In this document: piece after piece, positions 1 through 9,219 of the stretch
Layout of the letters: every line of letters begins with the position of its first letter
Position numbering within the stretch: position 1 is the stretch's first letter
Assembly: GCA_027886185.1 (NCBI GenBank)
Contig: WOAB01000018.1
Location: 868,001 to 932,000, forward strand
Direction of reading: 5' to 3'
DNA from: Rheum nobile
Lineage: Eukaryota > Streptophyta > Magnoliopsida > Caryophyllales > Polygonaceae
Length of the DNA: 64,000 nucleotides
Notes under the pieces: generated by a model
The model's database searches: none
The model's input: the letters and a program-made list of their open reading frames with translations, nothing else
Told to the model about the DNA's origin: nothing
Program-made: the position numbers and the translations under genes

Positions 1-99
1 TTAGTGGACCGGGAGGTAGTGTTCACATATAATAGTCATAAATTTTGATTACTAAACAGAAAATATTTTTAGCTCTTCTGAATCTCATGATAATTGCAG

Positions 100-3000
100 T
101 GGCGGATAGCTGAGGTATGCCAGAAAATAGAGCATAACTTTCAAATTCTTGGGGTAACTGCAATAGAGGACCGGCTTCAGGTAAGTAACTTTTGACGACA
201 GGAACTCTGCTTCATAATAATTCTTTTCTTTTGTGATCCATTGCTCTAAGATATCAGGTGGTAATTTTTGAATCTTCTTCCGTCTAAACTTTTCAGGATG
301 GAGTGCCTGAAACCATTGAGATGCTGAGGAGAGCGGGAATAAATTTTTGGATGTTAACTGGTGACAAGAAAGATACAGCAATACAAATTGCTCTGTCGTG
401 TAATTTCATATCCCCAGGTATGTTGATAAATGAATGGAGTGCATTTTGTTCTATTTTGATCTGGTATATGAACTCTTAGCTGGTTTTGATTGTCCCTTGT
501 TTGATTTGCCCTGGATTCAGGTGACATAAAACCTAACTTGTATTTAACTTTTGCATTTTTGATATTACTCAGTAACTTTCTTTTTTATCATTGCGTTTTT
601 GTTTGAGGCGGACAGAACCTAAAGGCCAGCTTTTGTTGATTGATGGAAAAACGAGAGATGAAGTTTGCAGGAGCTTAGAGAGGGTTTTACTTACAATGAA
701 GATAACAACAGCAGAACCTAAGGTACAGAAGTTAGTTACGGAGATCATAATTTCTAGCTCTATTGCTTTCCATGCAGCATTTTTCTTGTCATTTTCCTGA
801 GCCAGTTACAGTAGCATGATAGCGTCTATGGACTGTGATTGATAAATGAAATTCTCTGGTGCATTTAGATATGGGATCTTTTAAGAGTTGAAGGGTCCGT
901 TTTAAAGACATGCGAGGGCTTAATTGGTATTATTTTTAAAGTAATGATGGATTTAATGATCAAATCGGTTAAATTTTTGGATAAGGATGTATGATGAGTT
1001 ACAACAATTTAGGAACCGATGTGAACTGTCTGCCAGTGTCTAGTGATTTATCACGAGTGTGTTGGCAGAATATGGAAATATATTCCTTGAATATGGATAT
1101 TACAGCAAGAAGTAGTTCTCAGACATTTCTGTCTCTTAAACTTTGAGCATTTCAAGTTCCCCTCTTGCCTTCTGTTTTGGACAAAGCAACCCCGTTTAGT
1201 TTGTATACAATGACTTTCACTTCAATTCTTTTTATTTCTGATAGGACGTTGCATTTGTTGTTGATGGATGGGCACTTGAAATTGCAATGAAGCATTACCG
1301 AAGAACATTCACAGAACTGGCCGTACATTCAAGAACTGCTATATGCTGCCGCGTAACCCCATCTCAAAAGGCACAGGTAGATCTTACCATCATTTGTTGT
1401 GCTAGCTCCTTTCTAGATATACGAAAGAGTTTTATGTTAAAGATGGTTCTATAAACTAGAAGAGTTACTTTGAGGATGTTATGGTTGATCTGTTAATTCT
1501 TACCCATATTCACAATGCAGCTTGTGGAGCTGCTGAAGTCGTGTGAATATAGAACACTGGCAATCGGCGATGGAGGAAACGACGTAAGGATGATACAACA
1601 AGCAGATATTGGTGTTGGAATAAGTGGAAGAGAAGGACTGCAGGCTGCAAGGGCAGCAGATTATAGTATTGGAAGTACGTTTTGTTTGAAGATATTATTT
1701 TGGGCATGATATTTCGCCTAGTGAAATATTATGTGAAATCCTGACCTAAATATCTTGTTGCAGAATTCAGATTTCTACAAAGATTAATACTTGTGCATGG
1801 TCGCTATTCTTACAACCGTACAGCATTTTTATCTCAGTATTCCTTCTACAAGTCCCTGATTATCTGTTTCATACAAATTTTGTAAGCACACACTCTTTCT
1901 CTCTGTCCTTCTCCCTTTCTATTGTTAATTAACTACTATGCACAACACCATACTCTACTATATTTGATACCATATGGAAGTTATCCATCTGGCTTCTGTA
2001 GATTTTTTTTTGTAAAACCTTTTCCCCTTTCTGTGTATGAAATATTGCAGAATCATATATATAGATGTTTCACATGAGAGATTTTTTCAGCATAGTGTAA
2101 GCTGTGTGCCTGTGTGAATGATACTTACAATATTTTGAGTGCTTGTCCGATCTTTCAATAGGTTTCAGTTCCTGCAAATGCCCTAAGCTTGTCTATGAAG
2201 TCTGCATTGATGAATTTGATGTTTATGCAGATACATTCTTTTTGCGTGAGCTTTTTTTTTTAGGTATCGTGGATTAAGCATTAATGCTTGGAACTTTCAG
2301 TTTCTCTTTTATTTCAGGTGTCTCTGGAACAAGCCTTTTCAATTCTGTCAGTTTGATGGCTTATAATGTTTTCTACACCAGCATCCCGGTATTAGTTAGT
2401 GTCCTGGACAAGGATCTGAGTGAAAGCACTGTAATGCAGCATCCTCAGATTTTGTTTTATTGTCAGGCAGGGAGGTACGTGAATCTGTTGTCAAACTTGA
2501 CTTATAACACGACTCACCTTGTGGGAATTAGCTGATTAGATAATCGGTACTAATTTGAGCTTTCTTCATTGGACAGGATTTTGAACCCAAGCAGTTTTGC
2601 TGGATGGTTTGGACGTTCTCTTTTCCATGTAAGCGCATACTAAATGGTTATTATTATTCCACTTTCTGGTTTGCTTTATGGTGAAATTTTGATTTCCTTG
2701 AGAAAGATGCTAATCTATGCAATATTGCCACAAGTTTTGAATTCTAATGTATTCTGTCCATCTTTTGAAATGCTAACTAGCTAAATTGGCAATAAAACTT
2801 GCAGGCAATGGTTGTATTTATCATCACTATACACTCCTATGCATATGAGAAAAGTGAAACAGAGGAGGTAGCAATGGTGGCGTTATCTGGATGCATATGG
2901 TTGCAGGCTTTTGTTGTAACATTAGAAACAAAGTAAGCCTCCATTTACTGTCATAGTTATGAATATCTGAGATGTGAGTTTGATTACTTGAGCTATTGAA

Positions 3001-3917
3001 GTACCTTTTCCATCAAGAATTCTGTGTTATTACACTTCATGTGGAGATTTCGCCGATGTCTTCTATTTGTTTATATCTCGGATCTCTTTTTTGGTGGTTG
3101 CAGTTCCTTTACTGTATTGCAGCACCTTGCTATATGGGGAAACCTTGTGGGTTTCTACATAATTAACTTGATAGTCAGCACAATACCAGCATCAGGGATG
3201 TACACCATCATGTTTCGTCTCTGTCGGCAACCATCTTATTGGATAACAATGCTTGTAAGTCCAATTATTCCCGTGCTCTCCTTTCCATATTTTATCACGT
3301 CGTTCATCGCTTCAAAAATTGAGTCCTCTTATTGCTTATATGAAGGGGGGAAAACATTGCTTTTGCCAAAGCCAACCAATAGTTGCCTGGAATGCTAAGG
3401 GTCCGTTTGGATCGCTACCAGAATGCATTAAATTACATTAAATAATGATATTTTTAATGTAAAATAATATAATATAATGCATTCTGGAATGGAATCCAAA
3501 AGCATCCTAAAACAACAATTTTGCTAACTCCAATACTTTATCGTCACAACTAACCGATTCCCAATACTATTTCAGCTTATTGTTATAGCCGGGATGGGGC
3601 CGATATCAGCCATAAAGTACTTTAGGTACACATACAGGTCTAGCAAGATAAACATACTTCAGCAGGCGGAACGCTTGGGGGGTCCCATCCTGTCATTGGG
3701 AAACGTGGAGCCACAACCACGGGCGATCGACAAAGACATGATTGCGCCTCTGTCTATAACGCTGCCAAAGAACAGGAGTCCAGTTTACGAGCCTCTGCTG
3801 TCGGACTCCCCAAATTTGGTCAGGTCTCCTTTCGGGTCAAGGGCGCCGTTCGACTTCTTCCAGTCGCAGAGCAGTAGATTGTCGTCTAACTATACGAGGA
3901 ATTGCAAGGATAACTGA
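100..3917 (+). CDS. ALA2: Phospholipid-transporting P4-ATPase (flippase), ALA2-type, 3' part of gene
   Basis: Eleven exons join in frame: 100-180, 297-417, 616-722, 1245-1376, 1521-1674, 1764-1881, 2301-2474, 2577-2628, 2805-2932, 3104-3254, 3576-3917. They total 1560 nt, or 519 residues plus TGA, about the C-terminal half of a protein of roughly 1100 residues. The 5' exons, including the phosphorylated-Asp DKTGT motif, lie upstream of the window. Visible family motifs are MLTGDK (exon 297-417) and the P-domain hinge GDGGNDVRMIQQADIGVGI (exon 1521-1674). The last six exons hold the final membrane segments and the cytosolic tail. Order and sequence match Arabidopsis ALA2 as I remember it, down to the terminal YTRNCKDN. 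The family flips aminophospholipids to the cytosolic leaflet of trans-Golgi and endosomal membranes, with an ALIS/CDC50 partner. All introns are GT-AG and no break is seen. Confidence 0.95.
3399..3507. mobile_element. Tourist-like (PIF/Harbinger) MITE in last ALA2 intron
   Basis: A 109-bp foldback sequence starts GGGTCCGTTTGGAT and ends ATCCAAAAGCATCC. Its longer imperfect inverted arms (AGAATGCATTA at the left, TAATGCATTCT at the right) surround an AT-rich centre. The trinucleotide TAA flanks it on both sides (3396-3398 and 3508-3510), the size and type of target duplication made by PIF/Harbinger elements. It lies between the last two ALA2 exons and does not touch the splice sites. Confidence 0.7.
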
Positions 3918-4237
3918 GCGTTCTAGACTTCTATAGTGTCTTTGATAGGAAGAGTATACGTATCTAACTTTTTGTCCGTGTAACGGTAGAGTGTAAAATA
4001 TAGTATGCTCTTGCTTATTGTGTCAAAATAGAAGTCCAGGACATGTTACCGTACACAAATTTTACGATGTTACAAACTATTTTCACCATTAGATTTGAGA
4101 TAAGGCATCTTACAAAGATTACGGAGGACATTTTGTAAGCTCCTATTGTCAGTTTGTATGGAAAATTTCACAGGCGTACGTTATACTATTGTGGAAACAG
4201 CTAAATGCGATTTGAAGTGGTTTATTCCATATGAAGG
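3918..4237. other. Intergenic, downstream of ALA2
   Basis: AT-rich sequence that probably contains the 3' UTR and polyadenylation region of the flippase gene. I see no ORF or repeat that I can name. It ends at the copy of ATAGGTACACAATT that starts the nested LINE. Confidence 0.5.
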
Positions 4238-4339
4238 ATAGGTACACAATTTTTTTTAATATATAAGAAAGAAATTAGGATAGTCAGCTACCTATCAAAC
4301 GGATAGTAGACTCTTAAAAACCTCGCTAGGAAAAAAGAA

Positions 4340-4571
4340 GGCCTTCTAAAAATACTGGGGACAAAGAACCAAGCATAAACATATATCTATGACATACACT
4401 GACAACAAGTATTTCCACCGAATAGCTACAGGAAGAAACCGGAAAAATATCAAACAAATCAATAGCATGGAAGACACACTTATCATTGGACAAGACAACG
4501 TCAAAAAGAAAATACAAAAAGACTTTGAAAAAAGATTCAAAAAACAAAATATAAATCAAAGAAAGATTGAT
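4340..4571 (+). pseudogene. LINE ORF2 fragment between endonuclease and reverse transcriptase
   Basis: The frame around 4350-4565 reads YWGQRTK, then DNKYFHRIATGRNRKN. This is the conserved linker that precedes the reverse transcriptase in plant LINE ORF2 proteins (a W.QR..-DxNTxFFH type motif). It is cut at 4571 by the Copia insertion and continues in degraded form at 8132 and 9220. The endonuclease is absent, as expected of a 5'-truncated copy. Confidence 0.6.
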
Positions 4572-5082
4572 TGTTGAGTATGCTTGAATTCATCTGAGGG
4601 TCGCCGCCGGGTCGCGGTGAGGCTGACGCCCCGCGGTGATCGCCGAGTCTACAAGGCAGGGCAACTGAGAGTTGCCGTCGGGTCGCGGTGAGGCTGACGC
4701 CTCGCGGTGGAAGGGCCACCGCCCCACGGTGAGACATGGACCGATAACGGGTATTAGCTATGCCTTGAATCCCAAGGCATGGCTAATGGGCTTTTGGGCT
4801 TATAGGCTTAATTAGGGTTTTGTGTGGAGTATATATAAACTCCTCTTTAGGTTAAATCTAGTATGAGAGGTATGAGACTCTCATAACCGTCACAAGTAGC
4901 ATAGAGAATTTCAGAGCGTTTTTTCTCTCGTGACTCTTGTAATCTGAAATTCTGTCTCCTAATATAATCTGATCTCCCTCTGTCCTTGGACGTAGCCAAT
5001 TTGGTGAATCACGTAAATCCGTGTTCGTTTGTTCTTGTTCTTTCTTGTTTGTTTGTTTGTCTCTCTCTCAATCCGCACAACA
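4572..5082 (+). repeat. Copia 5' LTR
   Basis: It begins TGTTGAGTATGCTTGAATTC and ends CCGCACAACA, 511 bp. It holds three GC-rich palindromic modules (about 4600-4735), an AT-rich promoter segment and a pyrimidine-rich 3' part. The 3' LTR lacks about 22 bp (around 4711-4732), the last GC module, lost between two CGGTG copies. Confidence 0.92.
4832..4839 (+). promoter_or_regulatory. LTR TATA box
   Basis: TATATAAA sits in GGAGTATATATAAACTCC, about 250 bp before the LTR end, and is kept in the 3' LTR at about 7878-7885. It is the likely core promoter of the Copia transcript. Confidence 0.6.
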
Positions 5083-5085
5083 AAC

Positions 5086-5097
5086 TGGTATCAGAAC
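5086..5097 (+). other. Primer binding site, initiator tRNA-Met type
   Basis: TGGTATCAGAAC starts 3 bp after the LTR end. It is the usual Copia PBS, complementary to the 3' end of initiator tRNA-Met. Confidence 0.85.
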
Positions 5098-5131
5098 TTG
5101 GTTAATCGGTGTTTGTTTTCTGGAGAGAAAG

Positions 5132-7291
5132 ATGTCTGCTTTGAACATCAAGATCGACAAGTTCACGGGGAGGAACAATTTCAGTCTATGGCAGATCAAG
5201 ATGCGGTCTTTGCTGAAGCAACAGGGTCTATGGGGGCCGCTGAAAGTAAAGGCAGGCGATAACGTCACCGCTGAGATGGCCATTCAGGAGGAGAATGCAC
5301 ACTCAACGATTATGCTGTGTCTCGCAGATGATGTCATCACCGAGATCTCAGACGAAAAGACTGCCGCTGGGTTGTGGTTGAAGTTAGAGAGTCTCTATAT
5401 GACGAAGTCTCTCACCAACAAGTTACTTCTGAAGCAACGTTTGTTCGGCCTGCGTATGCAGGAAGGTATGAAACTCAGGGAGCATTTAGAACAACTTAAT
5501 ACTATTCTGTTAGAATTAAGGAATATTGATGTTAAGGTTGAAGATGAGGATACTGCCTTGATTCTGTTAGTATCTCTGCCCAGTTCGTTTGAGAACTTTG
5601 TTCAGTCATTCATAGTTGGGAAAGATACAGTAACTCTGGAAGACGTCAGGTCTGCCCTTCATTCAAGGGAACTGCGTCATCAGGAGAATAGCACAAGTTC
5701 AGATAATCAAGCCTCTGGACTGTTTACCAGCGGAGGCAAGGGGCAGGGAAAAGGGAGGAAGAAGGAAAAGAAGCCGTCTTCTTCAAAGGGTCCTAAGCCG
5801 AACGATGTCTGCAACTACTGTAAAGAGAAAGGGCATTGGAAGAACGAATGTCCTAAGAAGAAGAAATCGCAGGATTCTGGTTCTGCAGCTGTTGCAGAAG
5901 ATGATTTTGCACTTGATGAGGATATAGCTCTGGTTGCTGGTGGACACACTAATCAGGCTGATGTGTGGGTTCTTGATTCCGGGGCTTCCTATCACATATG
6001 TCCTAAGAGAGAGTGGTTCGAAACTTATAAGCAGGTAGATGGTGACAGTGTTTCCATGGCCAACAGTTCTGTCTGCAAGGCGGTTGGAATTGGCTCGATC
6101 AAGATCAGGACACATGATGGCAGATTCTGTACATTGAACGAGGTCAGGCATGTTCCACTTATTACCAAGAATTTGATATCTCTGAGTCTGCTGGACAGTA
6201 AGGGGTTCTGTTTCAAGGGTGAAGGTGGAGTTCTGAATGTCTGCAAGGGTTCTGATGTTATCCTAAAAGGTGTCAAGAAGGGCACTTTATATTTCCTGCA
6301 GGGTTCTACTATTTCTGGATCTGTTTCTGTTGCATCCTCAGAGATTCACAAGGATGATATGACTAAGTTATGGCATATGAGACTTGGTCATATGGGTGAA
6401 AGAGGGATGCAGATTCTGGCAAAGGAAGATCTTCTTGGTGGTCACAAGATCACGAGTCTTGACTTCTGTGAGCACTGTGTCCTTGGGAAGCTACACCGCA
6501 GCAAGTTTCCAAAGGGTATTCACAGGACAAAAGGCACACTTGATTACATCCATTCGGATTGTTGGTGTCCGGCTAGCGTTGAGTCTCTAGGAGGTCAGAG
6601 GTACTTCTTGACTGTCATTGATGATTACTCAAGAATGACTTGGTTGTTTGTCATGAAGCACAAAGGAGAAGCTTTCAAGAACTTCAAGGAGTGGAAAACG
6701 TTAGTGAAGAATCAAACAAGGAAGAAGATCAAAAGGCTGCGAACTGATAATGGTCTGGAGTTCTGTTCGTCTGAGTTTGATCAATTCTGCAAGGATGCTG
6801 GAATTGCTCGTCATCATACAGTCAGGCATACACCACAGCAGAATGGTGTAGCTGAGAGGATGAATCAGACTCTACTAGAGAGAGCGAGGTGCATGCTATC
6901 AAATGCAAAACTGGATATAAGATTTTGGGCAACAGCAGTGACTACAACATGCTACTTGATAAACCGCGGACCTCACACTGGCATAAACTGCAAAACACCT
7001 TACGAGGTGTGGTCTGGTAAGCCTGCTGATTACTCGAGTCTGAAAGTTTTTGGCTGCACAATTTATTATCATGTAAGTGAGGGTAAACTAGAGCCACGAG
7101 CAAAGAAGAGAGTATTTGTTGGCTATGGAGATGGTGTCAAGGGATATAGAGTCTGGTCTCCATCTGAAAAGAGGGTTATTATGAGTAGAAGCGTCATCTT
7201 TGATGAGAATTCTATGCTTAACTCTACTGTGAAGTCCATAGAAGAAAGTAGCAGTGTTGATAAACAGGTGGAGATTGTTGAGTATGCTTGA
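5132..7291 (+). CDS. Copia gag-protease-integrase polyprotein, truncated before RT
   Basis: 719 residues from ATG 5132, chosen because MSALNIKIDKFTGRNNFSLW is the usual Copia gag start; the open frame extends further up into the LTR. In order: UBN2-type gag; CCHC zinc knuckle CNYCKEKGHWKNEC at about residues 227-240; protease active site DSGAS at 282-286; the pre-integrase region with H and C zinc ligands; and the integrase core with D476, D539 and E575 (D-x62-D-x35-E). The GVAERMNQ motif and a C-terminal VFVGYGDGVKGYRVW segment follow. The frame then runs into a PPT-like GGTGGAGAT plus 19 bp identical to the LTR start, and stops at 7289. RT and RNase H, normally encoded next, are deleted. 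No internal stop is seen in the remaining domains. Confidence 0.92.
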   Translation: MSALNIKIDKFTGRNNFSLWQIKMRSLLKQQGLWGPLKVKAGDNVTAEMAIQEENAHSTIMLCLADDVITEISDEKTAAGLWLKLESLYMTKSLTNKLLLKQRLFGLRMQEGMKLREHLEQLNTILLELRNIDVKVEDEDTALILLVSLPSSFENFVQSFIVGKDTVTLEDVRSALHSRELRHQENSTSSDNQASGLFTSGGKGQGKGRKKEKKPSSSKGPKPNDVCNYCKEKGHWKNECPKKKKSQDSGSAAVAEDDFALDEDIALVAGGHTNQADVWVLDSGASYHICPKREWFETYKQVDGDSVSMANSSVCKAVGIGSIKIRTHDGRFCTLNEVRHVPLITKNLISLSLLDSKGFCFKGEGGVLNVCKGSDVILKGVKKGTLYFLQGSTISGSVSVASSEIHKDDMTKLWHMRLGHMGERGMQILAKEDLLGGHKITSLDFCEHCVLGKLHRSKFPKGIHRTKGTLDYIHSDCWCPASVESLGGQRYFLTVIDDYSRMTWLFVMKHKGEAFKNFKEWKTLVKNQTRKKIKRLRTDNGLEFCSSEFDQFCKDAGIARHHTVRHTPQQNGVAERMNQTLLERARCMLSNAKLDIRFWATAVTTTCYLINRGPHTGINCKTPYEVWSGKPADYSSLKVFGCTIYYHVSEGKLEPRAKKRVFVGYGDGVKGYRVWSPSEKRVIMSRSVIFDENSMLNSTVKSIEESSSVDKQVEIVEYA

Positions 7292-7305
7292 ATTGTCAAC
7301 TGAGA

Positions 7306-7630
7306 AGTATGGTTCATCTGGCACTGGCATAGTGCATCTGGTACTTCTGTCTGAAGTCTGGTATATCTGGCACTATCATAGTACGTCTGGTACATCTGTC
7401 TGAAGTCTGAAGTATGGTTCATCTGGCACTGGCATAGTGCATCTGGTACTTCTGTCTAAAGTCTGGTACATCTGGCACTGGCATAGTGCATCTGGTACAT
7501 CTGTCTGAAGTCTGTACATCTGACACCGCCATGGTGGATCTGGTACATCTGGGAGAATTCAAGTCAAGGTGGAGATAGTACATCTGGCATTGCCTAATGC
7601 ATCTGGTACATCTGGAAGAATTCAAGTCAA
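7306..7630 (+). repeat. Tandem hairpin repeat between pol and 3' LTR
   Basis: About six degenerate copies of a roughly 50-bp unit (CATCTGG-hairpin-CATCTGGTAC...GTCTGAAGTCT). Each carries a short inverted repeat: 7321-7335, 7370-7384, 7426-7440, 7475-7489, 7523-7537, 7587-7600. Two copies differ from the rest by paired changes in both arms. A copy of GGTGGAGAT also lies inside at 7569-7577. Confidence 0.8.
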
Positions 7631-7639
7631 GGTGGAGAT
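7629..7639 (+). other. Polypurine tract of Copia element
   Basis: AAGGTGGAGAT directly precedes the 3' LTR TG. Near-copies occur upstream inside the hairpin repeat and at the end of the truncated pol frame. Confidence 0.65.
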
Positions 7640-8126
7640 TGTTGAGTATGCTTGAATTCATCTGAGGGTCGCCGCCGGGTCGCGGTGAGGCTGACGCCCC
7701 GCGGTGATCGCCAGGTCTACAAGGCAGGGCAACTGAGAGTTGCCGTCGGGTCGCGGTGAGGCTGACGCCTCGCGGTGGAACATGGACCGGTAACGGGTAT
7801 TAGCTATGCCTTGAATCCCAAGGCATGGCTAATGGGCTTTAGGGCTTATAGGCTTGATTAGGGTTTTGTGTGGAGTATATATAAACTCCTCTTTAGGTTA
7901 AATCTAGTATGAGAGGTATGGGACTCTCATAACCGTCACAAGTAGCGTCGAGAATTTCAGAGCGTTTTTTCTCCCGTGACTCTTGTAATCTAAAATTCTG
8001 TCTCCTAATACAATCTGATCTCCCTCTGTCCGTGAACGTAGCCAATTTGATGAACCACGTAAATATGTGTTCGTTTGTTCTTGTTCTTTCTTGTTTGTTT
8101 GTTTGTCTCTCTCAATCCGCACAACA
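7640..8126 (+). repeat. Copia 3' LTR
   Basis: 487 bp, starting TGTTGAGTATGC and ending CCGCACAACA, followed by TTGAT. It is almost identical to the 5' LTR apart from the missing GC module and a shorter CT run near the end. Confidence 0.92.
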
Positions 8127-8171
8127 TTGATGAACTTTTGAATGTAATACAAACATAAGTGAATGAGAGGA

Positions 8172-9202
8172 ACTTGGACACCTACCCTAAAGTGAAAAAT
8201 TTCCTATGAAAAATTTGTCATAATGGCCTACCAACAAAACTAAGACTAGCACAGAAACAAGTAGCAGTTCCACAATTATGTGAGGCTTGCGATAACCCTC
8301 AAGAAGACCTTATCCACTTTCTTCTAAAATGTCCTCTCTCACTGAAACATATTAAAACCCAAAAAAAAAAGAGTTGAACAAATTATTAGGGCAACCAACA
8401 CCAACAATGTATCACCAAAAGATATCCTAACTATTATACACACACAACTAACAAAAAAAGAATTCATCTGTCTTGCTACCACTTGGTGGGGACTCTGGAT
8501 AAACAGAAACCAAAATGTCTTCAACTACAATAATAATGATAAAATCAAGAACCTGGACTCCTATATCCAGTCCCTGATTAGCAATTGAGAAAGAACAAAA
8601 AACAATGAATTGGAAGACACCATCCCCACCCAGAAAATAAGAGCCCCTGCTAGGAAAAAAAGGAACATTATATGGGATCGCCCACAAACTAACTTTTACA
8701 AAATTAATTTCGACGGAACTAAACTGACAAATGGCGAGGCCGATAGTGGATATATTATCCGTAACGATAAAGCAGATATAATCCACATGGACAACCAGAC
8801 ATGTGGACACAACACAATAATCCTGGCAGAAGCATTGGCTCTTAAAATGAGTATTAACAAAGCTAAACAACTCAAAATCTCTAGAATTGAAATCGAAGGA
8901 GACAACCTTTGCCTTATTAACTCTCTTAAAGGCATTTGGGTTTGTCATTGGGAAATTGAAATGGTTGTCACTGACTTACTCTTTGACCTCCAATCTTTCC
9001 AAGAAGTTTATATCAGACACATTTTTCGCGAGATGAATCGATCTGCTGACAAGATTGCCAAACTCAGCTTCTCACCAAATGTGACTGACCTTTCTCTTGT
9101 TTCAGAACTCCAGGTTCTCATCCGGCAGGATGCTCTAGGCAAACCTATGCGTCGTCATTAGGGTTGCCTAATCTCTTTCCTCATCAAAAAAATAAAAATA
9201 AA
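8172..9202 (+). mobile_element. Second 5'-truncated LINE, nested in the first
   Basis: A perfect 17-bp duplication ATAAGTGAATGAGAGGA lies at 8155-8171 and 9203-9219. The body ends in an A-rich tail (AAAAAAATAAAAATAAAAT type). It begins inside the zf-RVT domain (NGLPTK, then CEACDNPQEDLIHFLLKCP at about 8230-8340) and ends after RNase H. It is related to, but not a copy of, the outer LINE. Confidence 0.85.
8610..9161 (+). pseudogene. LINE RNase H (RVT_3-type) domain, partial
   Basis: An open frame of about 180 residues. KINFDGTKLTNGEADSGYII carries the first catalytic Asp region, LAEALALKMSI the Glu region, and IEGDNLCLINSLKG the second Asp region; a HIFREMNRSADKIAKL-type end follows. This is the plant LINE C-terminal RNase H. 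It has no proper ATG or upstream RT, so it is a fragment of a truncated LINE. Confidence 0.75.
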
Positions 9203-9219
9203 ATAAGTGAATGAGAGGA

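Larger units (their letters stand above)
4572..8126 (+). mobile_element. Ty1/Copia LTR retrotransposon lacking RT-RNase H
   Basis: It is bounded by TG...CA LTRs and by the 5-bp duplication TTGAT (4567-4571 and 8127-8131), inside the older LINE. Internal order is PBS, gag, protease, integrase, tandem hairpin repeat, polypurine tract. Reverse transcriptase and RNase H are missing, so the copy is non-autonomous. The LTRs are very similar, which suggests a recent insertion. Gag start and integrase resemble the Tnt1/Tork group as I remember it; this lineage call is tentative. Confidence 0.9.

Noticed and set aside
85..381. Minus-strand open frame of 98 codons at the window start
   Set aside because: It overlaps two ALA2 exons on the plus strand and has no features of its own.
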